This document shows positions 23,915-32,589 of a stretch of 64,000 bases of DNA, one piece after another. Position 1 is the stretch's first letter. The number at the start of each line of letters is the position of its first letter. Below the pieces are notes generated by a model. The model saw nothing but the letters and a program-made list of their open reading frames with translations, was not told the DNA's origin and did no database searches. The position numbers and the translations under genes were made by a program. Source of the stretch: DASQUK01 sp035641315 (GTDB lineage: Bacteria; Actinomycetota; Acidimicrobiia; Acidimicrobiales; VFJN01); assembly GCA_035641315.1 (NCBI GenBank), contig DASQUK010000244.1:45920-109919 (forward strand). The letters run 5' to 3'.

Positions 23915-25855
23915 TTGCCGCGGGGAAGCACCTCCTACGGAGCCAAAGACATGCAGGTCCTCGAGGGCCTCGATCCGGTCCGCAAGCGACCGAGCATGTA
24001 CATCGGCTCGACCGGCCCTACGGGGCTCCACCACTGTGTGTGGGAAGTCGTCGACAACTCCGTCGACGAGGCGATGGCGGGCGAATGCGACCGCATCGAC
24101 ATCACGCTGCTGGCCGATGGTGGCTGCCGGGTGGCAGACAACGGCCGCGGCATCCCCACCGACGTCCATCCGGTCCACAAGATCTCCGGGGTCGAGATCG
24201 CGCTCACCAAGCTCCATGGCGGCGGCAAGTTCGGGGGCGACGGCTACAAGGTCTCTGGCGGGCTCCACGGCGTGGGCGTGTCGGTGGTTAACGCCCTGTC
24301 GCGCCGGCTGGTGGTCGAGGTGGATCGCGGCGGCAAGCGCTACACCCAGACCTTCGCCAACGGCGGGCAGCCCCAGGGCAAGCTCAAGGTCACCGGCGAC
24401 GCTCCCCGCAACGGCCGTTCCGGCCCGCGGCGCGGCACCACCGTCACGTTCTGGCCCGACGACACCATCTTCGAGACCACCGAGTTCTCCGCCCGCACCA
24501 TCCTCGAGCGCCTGCAGATGATGGCGTTCCTCAACAAGGGCCTCGAGATCCGCTTCCGCGACGACCGTGAGGGTCACGAGCACGAGCCGGTCGTCTACAA
24601 GTACGCCAACGGCATCCTCGACTTCGTCAAGCACGTCAACAAGACCAAGGAGAGCCTGTTCTCCAAGGTCGGCTGCTACGCCGACGCAGACCAAACCTCC
24701 GAGGTCGAGGTGGCGTTCCAGTGGAACACCGGGTTCAACACCGACGGCATCCACAGCTTCGCCAACGGCATCAACACGGTCGAGGGCGGCACCCACGAGG
24801 AGGGCTTCAAGGCCGCGCTCACGACCGCGATCAACAAGTACGCCCGAGCCAAGCAGCAGCTCAAGGAGAAGGATGCCAACCTCGCCGGCGAGGACATCCG
24901 CGAGGGCATCACCGCCATCATCTCGGTGCGCCTGCGGGATCCGCAGTTCGAGGGTCAGACCAAGGCCAAGCTCGGCAACACGGCCATGAAGACGCTGGTG
25001 CAACGCGCCACCAACGAGAAGCTGGGCGACTGGCTCGAGGAGAACCCCACCGAGGCCAACAAGATCGTCCGCAAGGGCATCGCCGCCGCCCAGGCCCGGG
25101 CCGCGGCCCGCAAGGCGCGCGACGTCGTACGTAACAAGACGCTGCTCGACGGCGCCGGCATGCCCGACAAGCTGAAGGACTGCTCGTCCAAGAACCGGGA
25201 CGAGCGCGAGCTGTTCATCGTCGAGGGAGACTCGGCTGGCGGCTCGGCCGTGCAGGCCCGCGATCCCGCGACCCAGGCGATCCTGCCCATCCGGGGCAAG
25301 ATCCTCAATGTCGAGCGCGCCCGCATCGACAAGATGCTGCGCAACAACGAAATCCAGGCCCTCATCTCGGCCATCGGCGGGGGGTTGGGCGATGAGTTCG
25401 ATGTCGAAAAGCGCCGCTACGACAAGGTCTGCATCCTCACCGACGCCGACGTCGACGGGTCCCACATCCGCACGCTGCTGCTCACCTTCTTCTTCCGCCA
25501 GATGAAGCCGCTGCTCGAGCAGGGCCACGTCTACATCTGCGAGCCCCCGCTGTACTCCACCGAGGTGGGCAAGGAGAAGACCTACCTCAAGGACGACGCC
25601 GCCAAGGCCCGTTTCCTGACCGAGCACCCGAACCACAAGAAGGATTTCAGCCGCCTCAAGGGTCTGGGCGAGATGGACTGGGAGGAGCTCAAGGTCACGA
25701 CCATGGACGACACCTACCGCACGCTGCTGCAGGTGAACGTTGAGCAAGCGGCCCTGGCCGACGAGGTGCTCTCGATCCTCATGGGCGAGGACGTCGAGAT
25801 GCGCAAGCAGTTCATTCAGACCAACGCCAAAGACGTCCGCTTCATCGACATCTGA
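23915..25855 (+). CDS. gyrB: DNA gyrase subunit B
   Basis: A 646-residue ATPase subunit of gyrase. I use TTG 23915 (MPRGSTSYGAKDMQVLEGLD), with a GAAAGG ribosome-binding stretch upstream. GHKL motifs include EVVDNSVDEAMAGE, DNGRGIPTDVHP and VSGGLHGVGVSVVNALS. The TOPRIM domain has IVEGDSAGGSAVQARD and TDADVDGSHIRTLLL, and PIRGKILNVERA lies between them. The 183-bp gap upstream has no gene; I see no clear promoter hexamers in it. gyrA follows after 14 bp. Confidence 0.98.
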   Translation: MPRGSTSYGAKDMQVLEGLDPVRKRPSMYIGSTGPTGLHHCVWEVVDNSVDEAMAGECDRIDITLLADGGCRVADNGRGIPTDVHPVHKISGVEIALTKLHGGGKFGGDGYKVSGGLHGVGVSVVNALSRRLVVEVDRGGKRYTQTFANGGQPQGKLKVTGDAPRNGRSGPRRGTTVTFWPDDTIFETTEFSARTILERLQMMAFLNKGLEIRFRDDREGHEHEPVVYKYANGILDFVKHVNKTKESLFSKVGCYADADQTSEVEVAFQWNTGFNTDGIHSFANGINTVEGGTHEEGFKAALTTAINKYARAKQQLKEKDANLAGEDIREGITAIISVRLRDPQFEGQTKAKLGNTAMKTLVQRATNEKLGDWLEENPTEANKIVRKGIAAAQARAAARKARDVVRNKTLLDGAGMPDKLKDCSSKNRDERELFIVEGDSAGGSAVQARDPATQAILPIRGKILNVERARIDKMLRNNEIQALISAIGGGLGDEFDVEKRRYDKVCILTDADVDGSHIRTLLLTFFFRQMKPLLEQGHVYICEPPLYSTEVGKEKTYLKDDAAKARFLTEHPNHKKDFSRLKGLGEMDWEELKVTTMDDTYRTLLQVNVEQAALADEVLSILMGEDVEMRKQFIQTNAKDVRFIDI

Positions 25856-25869
25856 CTTCGACCGGACCC

Positions 25870-28350
25870 ATGCCTGACGATTCGACTCCCCTCACACCCT
25901 CCACTGACGACAACGGCGCCGAGCGTGGCCGCCTGGCCGTCGAGCCCATCGAGATTCAGGAGGAGATGGAGCGCTCCTTCCTCGACTACGCCATGTCGGT
26001 CATCACGGCGCGCGCGCTGCCCGACGTGCGCGACGGGCTCAAGCCGGTGCACCGGAAGATCCTCTGGGGCATGTACGACATCGGGGCTCGCCCCGACCGC
26101 CTCCACATGAAGTGCGCTCGAGTGACCGGCGATGTCGGTGGCCGCTATCACCCGCACAGTGAGGACGCGATCTACGACGCGCTGGTACGCATGGCGCAGG
26201 ACTTCTCATTGCGTCATCCGCTGGTCGACGGCCACGGCAACTTTGGCACGCCCGACTTCGGTCCCGCGGCTCGCCGCTACACCGAGTGCCGGCTCGATCC
26301 GCTGGCCATGGACGTGATGCTCCTCGACATCGACGAGAACACGGTCGACATGGTCGACAACTACTCGGGCGAGTTCCAGGAGCCCCTCGTGCTGCCGGCC
26401 CGGTTCCCCAACCTGCTGGTCAACGGCAGTCAGGGCATCGCGGTGGGCATGGCCACCAACATCCCGCCCCACAACCTGGGCGAGACCATCGACGCGGTGC
26501 TCCACCTGCTCGACCACACCGAGGCCACGCCCGACGACCTGATGCAGTTCGTCACCGGTCCCGATTTCCCCACCGGCGGGCTCATCATGGGCCGGTCCGG
26601 CATCCTCGACGCCTACCGCACGGGCAAGGGCTCCATCCGCGTCCGGGCACGCACCGAGATCATCGAGGGCACCGGCCGGCAGCGCGACCGCATCGTGGTC
26701 ACCGAGATGCCGTACCAGGCGTCGATCTCGGCCACGGCCACCAAGATCAAGGAGCTGGTGGAGACCCGGCAGATCGAGGGGATCGCCGACGTCAACGACG
26801 AGTCGGCCGGCGGCCAGACCCGCCTGGTCATCGAGCTCAAGAAGGATGCGCCGGCGCTCGTCATCCTGAACAACCTCTACAAGCACACGCCGCTGCAGAC
26901 CAACTTCGCGGTCAATACGGTGGCGTTGGTCGACGGCGTGCCCCGCACGCTCAACCTCGTGCAGGTGCTGCAGGCCTACATCGACCACCAGGTCGACGTC
27001 ATCCGCCGCCGCAGCCAGTTCCGGCTCGACAAGGCCCGCCGGCGTGCCCACCTGGTCGAGGGCCTGCTCAAGGCCATCAACGTCATCGACGAGGTCATCG
27101 CTCTCATCCGGGGGTCCGAGGACCGGGCGGCCGCCCGCACCGGGCTCATGACCGAGCCGTTCGAGTTCTCCATCGAGCAGGCCGAGCACATCCTCGACAT
27201 GCGTTTGGGCCAGCTCACTCGCCTGGCCCGCATCGACCTCGAGACCGAGGCCGAGAACCTGCGGGCGACGATCGCCGAGCTCGAGGCGATCCTCGGCGAC
27301 GACGCCAAGCTGCGTTCGGTGATCCGCGACGAGCTGGCCGCGGTGAAGCAGCGGTTCGCCACGCCTCGGCGTTCGGAGATCACGTTCGACGTCGGCGACA
27401 TCGACATCGAGGACCTCATCGACGACGAGGAGCTGGTGGTCACGATGTCGTCACGCGGCTACGTGAAGACCGTGGCGGCCGACACGTTCCGGGCGCAGGG
27501 CCGCGGCGGCCGCGGCGTGGCCGGCGCCAGCCTGCGTGACGACGACTACGTGAGCCACATCCTCACCACGACCGCACACGCGTATCTGCTGTTCTTCTCC
27601 AACCGGGGGCGGGTCTACCGGCTCAAGGCCCACGAGATCCCGCGCAAGGACCGCACGGCGCGGGGCACGGCCATCGTCAACCTGCTGCCGCTCCAACCCG
27701 GCGAGCACATCCAGGCCGTCATCGACACGCGGGACTACGAGACCAACCGGTTCCTGTTCTTCGCCACCAAGCAGGGCCAGGTCAAGAAGACCAAGTTCAA
27801 CGAGTACGACTCCTCGCTGCGCAGCGGCCTGATCGCCATCAGCCTGCGCGACGGCGACGAGCTGGTGAAGGTGATCCCGACCAACGGGGGCGACGACATC
27901 TTCATGGTCGCCCGGTCGGGCATGACGATCCGATTCGGCGAGGATGATGTGCGGGCCATGGGCCGCGTGGCGGCCGGCGTACGGGGCATGAAGCTACGGA
28001 CCGGCGACGAGCTGGTGTCGTGCGACGTGGCCCGCGACGACGTGTCGCTGCTCATCGTCACCGACGCCGGCTACGGCAAGCGCACCCAGCTCGACAAGTT
28101 CAACGCCCAGGGCCGCGGTGGCCAGGGCGTGCGGGGCATCAAGCTGACCGCCAAGAAGGGCTTCGTCGTCGCCGCCTTCATGGTGGGCATCGACGACGAG
28201 ATCTTCGTGATCTCCTCGGCCGGCACGATCATCCGCACCGCGGTGCGTGACGTGTCGTCGCAGGGGCGCGACGCCACCGGTGTCCGGGTGATGAACCTCG
28301 ACGCCGGCCAGAGCGTGGCCGCGGTGGCCCCGGTGCTGGGCGCCGACTGA
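25870..28350 (+). CDS. gyrA: DNA gyrase subunit A with atypical quinolone-pocket residues
   Basis: An 826-residue subunit that cleaves and rejoins DNA. The catalytic tyrosine is Y137 in AARRYTECRL, and the breakage domain has MSVITARALPDVRDGLKPVH. The C-terminal beta-pinwheel includes the GyrA-box-like AQGRGGRGVAG and a second GRGGQGVRG, so it is GyrA rather than ParC. The helix that binds quinolones reads YHPHSEDAIYD. Relative to Escherichia coli, Gly81, Asp82 and Ser83 are Ser97, Glu98 and Asp99 here, while Asp87 is kept as Asp103. Changes at 81-83 confer quinolone resistance in other species. A palindrome GCGGCGCC-C-GGCGCCGC at 28369-28385 may help end the operon. Confidence 0.98.
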   Translation: MPDDSTPLTPSTDDNGAERGRLAVEPIEIQEEMERSFLDYAMSVITARALPDVRDGLKPVHRKILWGMYDIGARPDRLHMKCARVTGDVGGRYHPHSEDAIYDALVRMAQDFSLRHPLVDGHGNFGTPDFGPAARRYTECRLDPLAMDVMLLDIDENTVDMVDNYSGEFQEPLVLPARFPNLLVNGSQGIAVGMATNIPPHNLGETIDAVLHLLDHTEATPDDLMQFVTGPDFPTGGLIMGRSGILDAYRTGKGSIRVRARTEIIEGTGRQRDRIVVTEMPYQASISATATKIKELVETRQIEGIADVNDESAGGQTRLVIELKKDAPALVILNNLYKHTPLQTNFAVNTVALVDGVPRTLNLVQVLQAYIDHQVDVIRRRSQFRLDKARRRAHLVEGLLKAINVIDEVIALIRGSEDRAAARTGLMTEPFEFSIEQAEHILDMRLGQLTRLARIDLETEAENLRATIAELEAILGDDAKLRSVIRDELAAVKQRFATPRRSEITFDVGDIDIEDLIDDEELVVTMSSRGYVKTVAADTFRAQGRGGRGVAGASLRDDDYVSHILTTTAHAYLLFFSNRGRVYRLKAHEIPRKDRTARGTAIVNLLPLQPGEHIQAVIDTRDYETNRFLFFATKQGQVKKTKFNEYDSSLRSGLIAISLRDGDELVKVIPTNGGDDIFMVARSGMTIRFGEDDVRAMGRVAAGVRGMKLRTGDELVSCDVARDDVSLLIVTDAGYGKRTQLDKFNAQGRGGQGVRGIKLTAKKGFVVAAFMVGIDDEIFVISSAGTIIRTAVRDVSSQGRDATGVRVMNLDAGQSVAAVAPVLGAD

Positions 28351-28486
28351 GCTTCGGGCTCGCAGGTTGCGGCGCCCGGCGCCGCCGATTCCCGTTGATC
28401 GTGTCCGTTCTGACGCTCGGCGCCCGCACTTCCTCTCGCTGACTTCCCCCTCACGACGGTGACGACGGCGCGCTCCTTGGGGCGCC

Positions 28487-29278
28487 GTGCCGGGGGAGGT
28501 GCTCGAGGTGTCCAATGGCCGGGAAGAGCCCAGAAGCGGCGTTCGGAGCAGGCGATGGCGGGCCCGCGACGACGATCGGGGGCAGGTCGCCCCCTTGGCC
28601 GCCGCGATGGTGGCTCTCTGCAGTGTCGCCCTGTTGGCGCTGGTGCCGGTGGCGGGTGCCCTCGACGACCGGGCCCGGGCGCGCACGGCGGCCGACGCCG
28701 CGGCGCTGGCCGGTGCCGCCGATGGTGAGCAGGCGGCGCGCCAGGTGGCGAGCGCCAACGGTGCCGACCTGCTGGAGATGGAGCGGGACGGCGACGACGT
28801 CGTGGTGCAGGTGCGGGTGGGGGAGGTGGAGGCCTACGCCAAGGCTCGCGCCACCCACCGGGCCGGACCCGGCGGGGCCGACGCGCTGTCCGGCGCGGGG
28901 CCTCCTCTCACGACCGTGCGCAGCATCACGGTCCACTCCGGCATCGCCGGCAAGGTCGAGGCCCTCGTGGCTGCCGCCGCGGCCGACGGCGTCACGCTGA
29001 GCGGCACCGGGTATCGCAGCAGCCGCCAGCAGATCGAGCTGCGGCGCGCCCACTGCGGCACGACCCGGTACGCGATCTACGAGGCTCCGCCGTCGTCGTG
29101 CTCACCCCCCACCGCCCGCCCTGGCACGTCGATGCACGAGCGCGGGCTCGCCATCGACTTCGACAGGTGCGCGAGCCGCTCGAGCGCCTGCTGGCGGTGG
29201 CTGAGCGCCCACGCTGGCGACTTCGGTTTCTACAATCTGCCCAGCGAGCCATGGCATTGGTCGACCAATGGGATGTGA
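28487..29278 (+). CDS. TadG-like N-terminus fused to a VanY-type D-alanyl-D-alanine carboxypeptidase
   Basis: A 263-residue protein with an unusual layout. Residues about 26-75 (RGQVAPLAAAMVALCSVALL then AGALDDRARARTAADAAALAGA) match the N-terminal membrane segment of TadE/TadG-like Flp-pilus proteins. Residues about 140-263 form an M15 peptidase domain with SGTGYRSSRQQ, the zinc-ligand motif MHERGLAIDFDR and EPWHWSTNG at the C-terminus, where the second histidine ligand lies. It should be a membrane-anchored enzyme that trims peptidoglycan stem peptides. GTG 28487 is the first start; GTG 28499 or 28511 are alternatives. No tad genes are nearby. Confidence 0.82.
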   Translation: MPGEVLEVSNGREEPRSGVRSRRWRARDDDRGQVAPLAAAMVALCSVALLALVPVAGALDDRARARTAADAAALAGAADGEQAARQVASANGADLLEMERDGDDVVVQVRVGEVEAYAKARATHRAGPGGADALSGAGPPLTTVRSITVHSGIAGKVEALVAAAAADGVTLSGTGYRSSRQQIELRRAHCGTTRYAIYEAPPSSCSPPTARPGTSMHERGLAIDFDRCASRSSACWRWLSAHAGDFGFYNLPSEPWHWSTNGM

Positions 29279-29379
29279 TGCCGGCGGCGACGACCAGGGA
29301 CGAAGCGTTCGGCGTGTGCCGAAGGCCCAGGTGAAGCCGCGCTTATACAGCGCGACGGTGGTGCCGTAGACTCCCCGCG

Positions 29380-30552
29380 ATGCCGGTTGACCCGTCCGGA
29401 GTGAATACCGACGATCAGGGCCAAGGCGGCGTCGGTGGGGAGCACAGACCCGACGACGCGCCCAGCGCCGACCGCGCACCCGTCGCCGACGCTCGGGCCG
29501 GCCTCCCTCCGGTAGGCGGCGCCCGTCTCGGTGGGAACGGCTCCAACAACGGGTACATCGGCCTTCCTGAGGTCAGAGCGAGCGACGGTCCCCCCCGGGC
29601 CGCGCCGCTCGACGACGACGTGGCGGCCGCCGAGCGGCTCGAAGCGGTCGCTTCCCGTAGCGACGGGTCCAGTGCCGCCGCCGAGTCGCCGTCGGCCCGG
29701 TCGACGGCGCCGACCGGGCGGTCCGCCACGCACGCTGCACCGACGCTGCCGGCACAGGGCACTCTCACCGAGCCGCGGCCGACGATCGAGCCGGCGCTCG
29801 ACCCCGGCGGCGACGGCGCGGCCGGCGACGGCGAGGGAGCCGAGGAGGCGGGCGGCACCCGCATCACCGGTGGGCGTGCGGCGCTGCGCGACCGGCCTCG
29901 CCGGGCGGGCAAGCGGAAGGCGCGGCGGGGCCTGCGGGTTCGCCAGCGCCTGTGGTCGATCGATCCCTGGTCCGTGTTCAAGCTATCGACGCTGTTCTAC
30001 ATCTGCCTGTGCGGGATCCTCCTCGTGGCGGGCACCCTGCTGTGGAACGTCGGTCGGTCGGTGGGCACGATCGATGACATCGAGAGCTTCGTCACCCGCA
30101 TGGGCGCGTATGGCACGTGCACGCTCAAGGCGGAGGTGCCTGCAGGAACGCCGTTCGAGGAAGACGACGACTGCGCCGAGGGCGAGGTGCTGGTCGGCGG
30201 CTACAAGTTCGATGACGGCACGATGTTCCGGATGGCAGCGATCGGCGGCGGCATCCTGGTGGTGGCCGGGTCGATCGGCAACGTGCTCATGGTGGTGCTG
30301 GTCAACCTGCTCAACGAGCTGACCGGCGGCCTGCGCTACACGATCGTGAAGGAACCGATCCCACGACCAGCGGGTGGGCGCAAGCGCGGCCTCCGCCCCG
30401 CCGCGCCGCGGGCCGCGGCCGGGCGTCCCGACGGGCCCCGCCACGCCACGCGCCGGCCGGACGGGCCGCGCCCGGACGGTCCGGCAGAGGGTGCGGCACC
30501 CGTCCGGGTGCCGGACGTAGAAGGTTCGACCGATACGCGGATGCAGCGCTAG
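29380..30552 (+). CDS. DUF3566 domain membrane protein
   Basis: A 390-residue protein conserved downstream of gyrA in actinobacteria. A proline/alanine-rich disordered N-terminus (about 1-185) precedes the DUF3566 region: VFKLSTLFYICLCGILLVAG (TM1), a loop with VGTIDDIESFVTRMG, then FRMAAIGGGILVVAGSIGNV (TM2) and LVNLLNELTGGLRYTI. The C-terminus is basic and proline-rich. The function is unknown; it is often considered envelope- or division-related. An insert in the loop (ECPAG-like EVPAGTPFEEDDD) makes it longer than mycobacterial versions. tRNA-Ile follows within 20 bp. Confidence 0.9.
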   Translation: MPVDPSGVNTDDQGQGGVGGEHRPDDAPSADRAPVADARAGLPPVGGARLGGNGSNNGYIGLPEVRASDGPPRAAPLDDDVAAAERLEAVASRSDGSSAAAESPSARSTAPTGRSATHAAPTLPAQGTLTEPRPTIEPALDPGGDGAAGDGEGAEEAGGTRITGGRAALRDRPRRAGKRKARRGLRVRQRLWSIDPWSVFKLSTLFYICLCGILLVAGTLLWNVGRSVGTIDDIESFVTRMGAYGTCTLKAEVPAGTPFEEDDDCAEGEVLVGGYKFDDGTMFRMAAIGGGILVVAGSIGNVLMVVLVNLLNELTGGLRYTIVKEPIPRPAGGRKRGLRPAAPRAAAGRPDGPRHATRRPDGPRPDGPAEGAAPVRVPDVEGSTDTRMQR

Positions 30553-30570
30553 CCTGGTGCGCTCGCACGC

Positions 30571-30644
<74 letters not shown>

Positions 30645-30666
30645 CGGCGCGCTTAAGGTGCGATCC

Positions 30667-30804
30667 ATGGCTCTCCTCCGACGTGCGCTTGCCGCCGTGG
30701 GCATCGCCGGGATCATCGCCGGGGTGCTGCGGCTCCGGGCTTCCGGTGGCACCCCGCCCCAGTCCGGCGGGTGGCGCGAGCTGAGCGGGCCCGGGCTGCG
30801 GTAG
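30667..30804 (+). CDS. Small single-helix membrane protein
   Basis: A 45-residue ORF starting MALLRRALAAVGIAGIIAG, with one hydrophobic helix and a polar tail ending WRELSGPGLR. It lies directly after tRNA-Ile and before the next gene. Many actinobacteria have a tiny DLW-39-like protein at this place, which this resembles in size and layout but not in its signature residues. It is supported by position and composition only. Confidence 0.5.
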   Translation: MALLRRALAAVGIAGIIAGVLRLRASGGTPPQSGGWRELSGPGLR

Positions 30805-30824
30805 CCAGCTCCCGGGCGACGAGC

Positions 30825-31802
30825 GTGCGGATCCTGGTTTGCGGCGCCGGGGCGGTGGGTGCCCGCGCCGCCCGCCATCTGATCGCCGAGGCCGACACCA
30901 AGGCTGTACTGATCGCCGACGCGGACCGCAAGCGGCGTGCCGCGGTGGTCGCGTCGCTCGGGTCACGGGCCACGGCGATCGACGAGTTCGAGCCGGCAGC
31001 CGCCGACGTGATCGTCATCGCCGCTCCGGCCGCCCGTCACGTCGAGGTCGCCAAGAGGGCGGTGGCGGCGGGTAAGCACGTCGTCTCGGTGGCCGACAGC
31101 GTGGCCGCAGTCGAGGGGCTGCTCGACCTCCATGCCGAGGCCCGGGAGCGGGGCGTCGTGGTGGCGGTGGGGGCGGGGTTCGGCCCCGGCCTGTCGTGCG
31201 TGCTGGCACGCCACGCCAGCGACGACTTCGACCACGTCGACGAGGTCCACGTCGCACACCACGGCACCGGGGGCCCCGCCTGTGCCCGCCAGCACCACGC
31301 CGCGCTGCGGGGCGTGGGGCTCGACTGGCGTGACCACGGCTGGCGCCGCCGGCCGCCCGGCTCCGGACGGGAGCTGTCGTTCTTCCCCGACCCGATCGGG
31401 GGCGCCGACTGCTACCGCGCCGGGCTGCCCGATGCGCTGCTGCTGGTGCCGGCGTTCCCGGGCGTGGCCCGGGTGACGGCGCGCCTGGCGGCCACCCGCA
31501 GAGATCGCCTGACGGCGGGACTGCCGATGCTCCGGCGCCCACACGCCGAGGGGCGGATCGGCGGCCTGCGGGTCGAGGTGCGGGGCCGGCGCGGCCGCGT
31601 GCGGGACGCCGTGGTGCTCGGTGCGGTCGACCGCCCGGCTGTGGCGGCAGGAACGGTGGCGGGCGTGACCGCTCGATGGATCGCCGCCGGACGCATGCTG
31701 ACCACCGGGGCCGCGGGCCTGGCGTCGCTGGTGGAACCGCTGCCGTTCCTGCAGGAGCTGTCGCGCGCCGGAGTGCGGGCGGCCGTGTTCGAGGGGTCGT
31801 GA
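30825..31802 (+). CDS. Saccharopine-dehydrogenase-like NAD(P)-binding protein
   Basis: A 325-residue putative oxidoreductase starting at GTG 30825 (VRILVCGAGAVGARAARHL). The Rossmann glycine motif GAGAVGARAA opens the protein. ADVIVIAAPAARHVEVAKRA and GKHVVSVADSVAAVEGLLDL fit the saccharopine dehydrogenase or homospermidine-synthase-like fold, and VAVGAGFGPGLSCVLARHA fits the substrate-domain entry. The reaction is unknown. The C-terminal 150 residues are arginine-rich and lack a recognised motif. The upstream frame would overlap the small ORF at 30667 and is not chosen. Confidence 0.75.
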   Translation: MRILVCGAGAVGARAARHLIAEADTKAVLIADADRKRRAAVVASLGSRATAIDEFEPAAADVIVIAAPAARHVEVAKRAVAAGKHVVSVADSVAAVEGLLDLHAEARERGVVVAVGAGFGPGLSCVLARHASDDFDHVDEVHVAHHGTGGPACARQHHAALRGVGLDWRDHGWRRRPPGSGRELSFFPDPIGGADCYRAGLPDALLLVPAFPGVARVTARLAATRRDRLTAGLPMLRRPHAEGRIGGLRVEVRGRRGRVRDAVVLGAVDRPAVAAGTVAGVTARWIAAGRMLTTGAAGLASLVEPLPFLQELSRAGVRAAVFEGS

Positions 31803-31845
31803 GCCGCGGGTTCCGGCGCGGGCACGCACGGTAGGGTCGCCCGCC

Positions 31846-32514
31846 GTGCGCCGCCGCCTCGTCGTCCTGGTCGGAGTCGTGGCCGCGCTCGTGATCGGCG
31901 CGGCGGCCTGCGGGGGTGACGACAACTCCGGGGACGGTGCGGACGATGCGCCGACCGCGGACAACGGCCACGGCGGCGCCAACGGCTCCGGCGACGCCGG
32001 CGGGCAGATCGAGGCCCGGACCGTGAGCGGTGGCGACCTCCTGGGGCCGGCCGACGAGGGCATCGAGGGCGTCGAGGCGTTCCGGGTCGACAGCCGGACC
32101 CACACGGAGGAGCCGCTGGCCTACGACCCGGCGCCGCCCGTGGGGGGCGAGCACCATCCCGTGCCCGCTATCTGTGGGTTCTACGCCGACGATCCGCCAC
32201 CCGACTCCATGCTGGTGCACGACCTCGAGCACGGCGCCATATGGATCGCCTACGACCCCGGCATGGATGCCGCCGAGCTCGCGACGATCCGTGACCTGGT
32301 GGCGCAGCAAGCCAAGGTCACGGCGACGCCGTACCCCGGGCTCGACACGCCGTTGGTCGTGTCGGCCTGGGCCCGGCAGCTCCGGCTAGACGACCCCGGC
32401 GATCCCCGGCTGGTGGCGTTCGTCGAGCAGTACCGCAACGGGCCCGAGGCACCCGAGCCCTGGGCCTCGTGCCAGGGCGCCGGCGATCCGGAGATGGTGT
32501 CGCCGGCCGGGTAA
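31846..32514 (+). CDS. DUF3105 lipoprotein
   Basis: A 222-residue secreted lipoprotein. GTG 31846 opens a signal peptide (RRRLVVLVGVVAALVIGAAA) ending in a lipobox cysteine at about residue 23. A low-complexity D/G linker leads to the DUF3105 domain: YDPAPPVGGEHHPVPAICGF with paired histidines, LVHDLEHGAIWIAYDPG and PLVVSAWARQLRLDD. The family function is unknown; the conserved histidines suggest metal binding. It faces the isomerase-like gene convergently, with an inverted repeat between them. Confidence 0.83.
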   Translation: MRRRLVVLVGVVAALVIGAAACGGDDNSGDGADDAPTADNGHGGANGSGDAGGQIEARTVSGGDLLGPADEGIEGVEAFRVDSRTHTEEPLAYDPAPPVGGEHHPVPAICGFYADDPPPDSMLVHDLEHGAIWIAYDPGMDAAELATIRDLVAQQAKVTATPYPGLDTPLVVSAWARQLRLDDPGDPRLVAFVEQYRNGPEAPEPWASCQGAGDPEMVSPAG

Positions 32515-32535
32515 CTCCAGCCCGGCCCACGCCCC

Positions 32536-32589
32536 AGCGTTCTGTCACTGCTCACGCGCGATGTGGCGACTGACGTCCGACAGAACGGC
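32536..32589. repeat. Inverted repeat between convergent genes
   Basis: GTTCTGTC (32539-32546) and GACAGAAC (32579-32586) are exact complements, with AGC/GGCT extending the arms and a 32-base middle. It lies between the stop codons of the DUF3105 gene and the convergent isomerase-like gene, and may act as a shared terminator. No T-run is present. Confidence 0.5.

Noticed and set aside
23873..25747. 624-codon minus-strand open frame
   Set aside because: Exact antisense shadow of gyrB.
28369..28385. Strong intrinsic terminator after gyrA
   Set aside because: The palindrome GCGGCGCC-C-GGCGCCGC has a one-base centre and no T-run, so it is mentioned only as a possibility in the gyrA entry.
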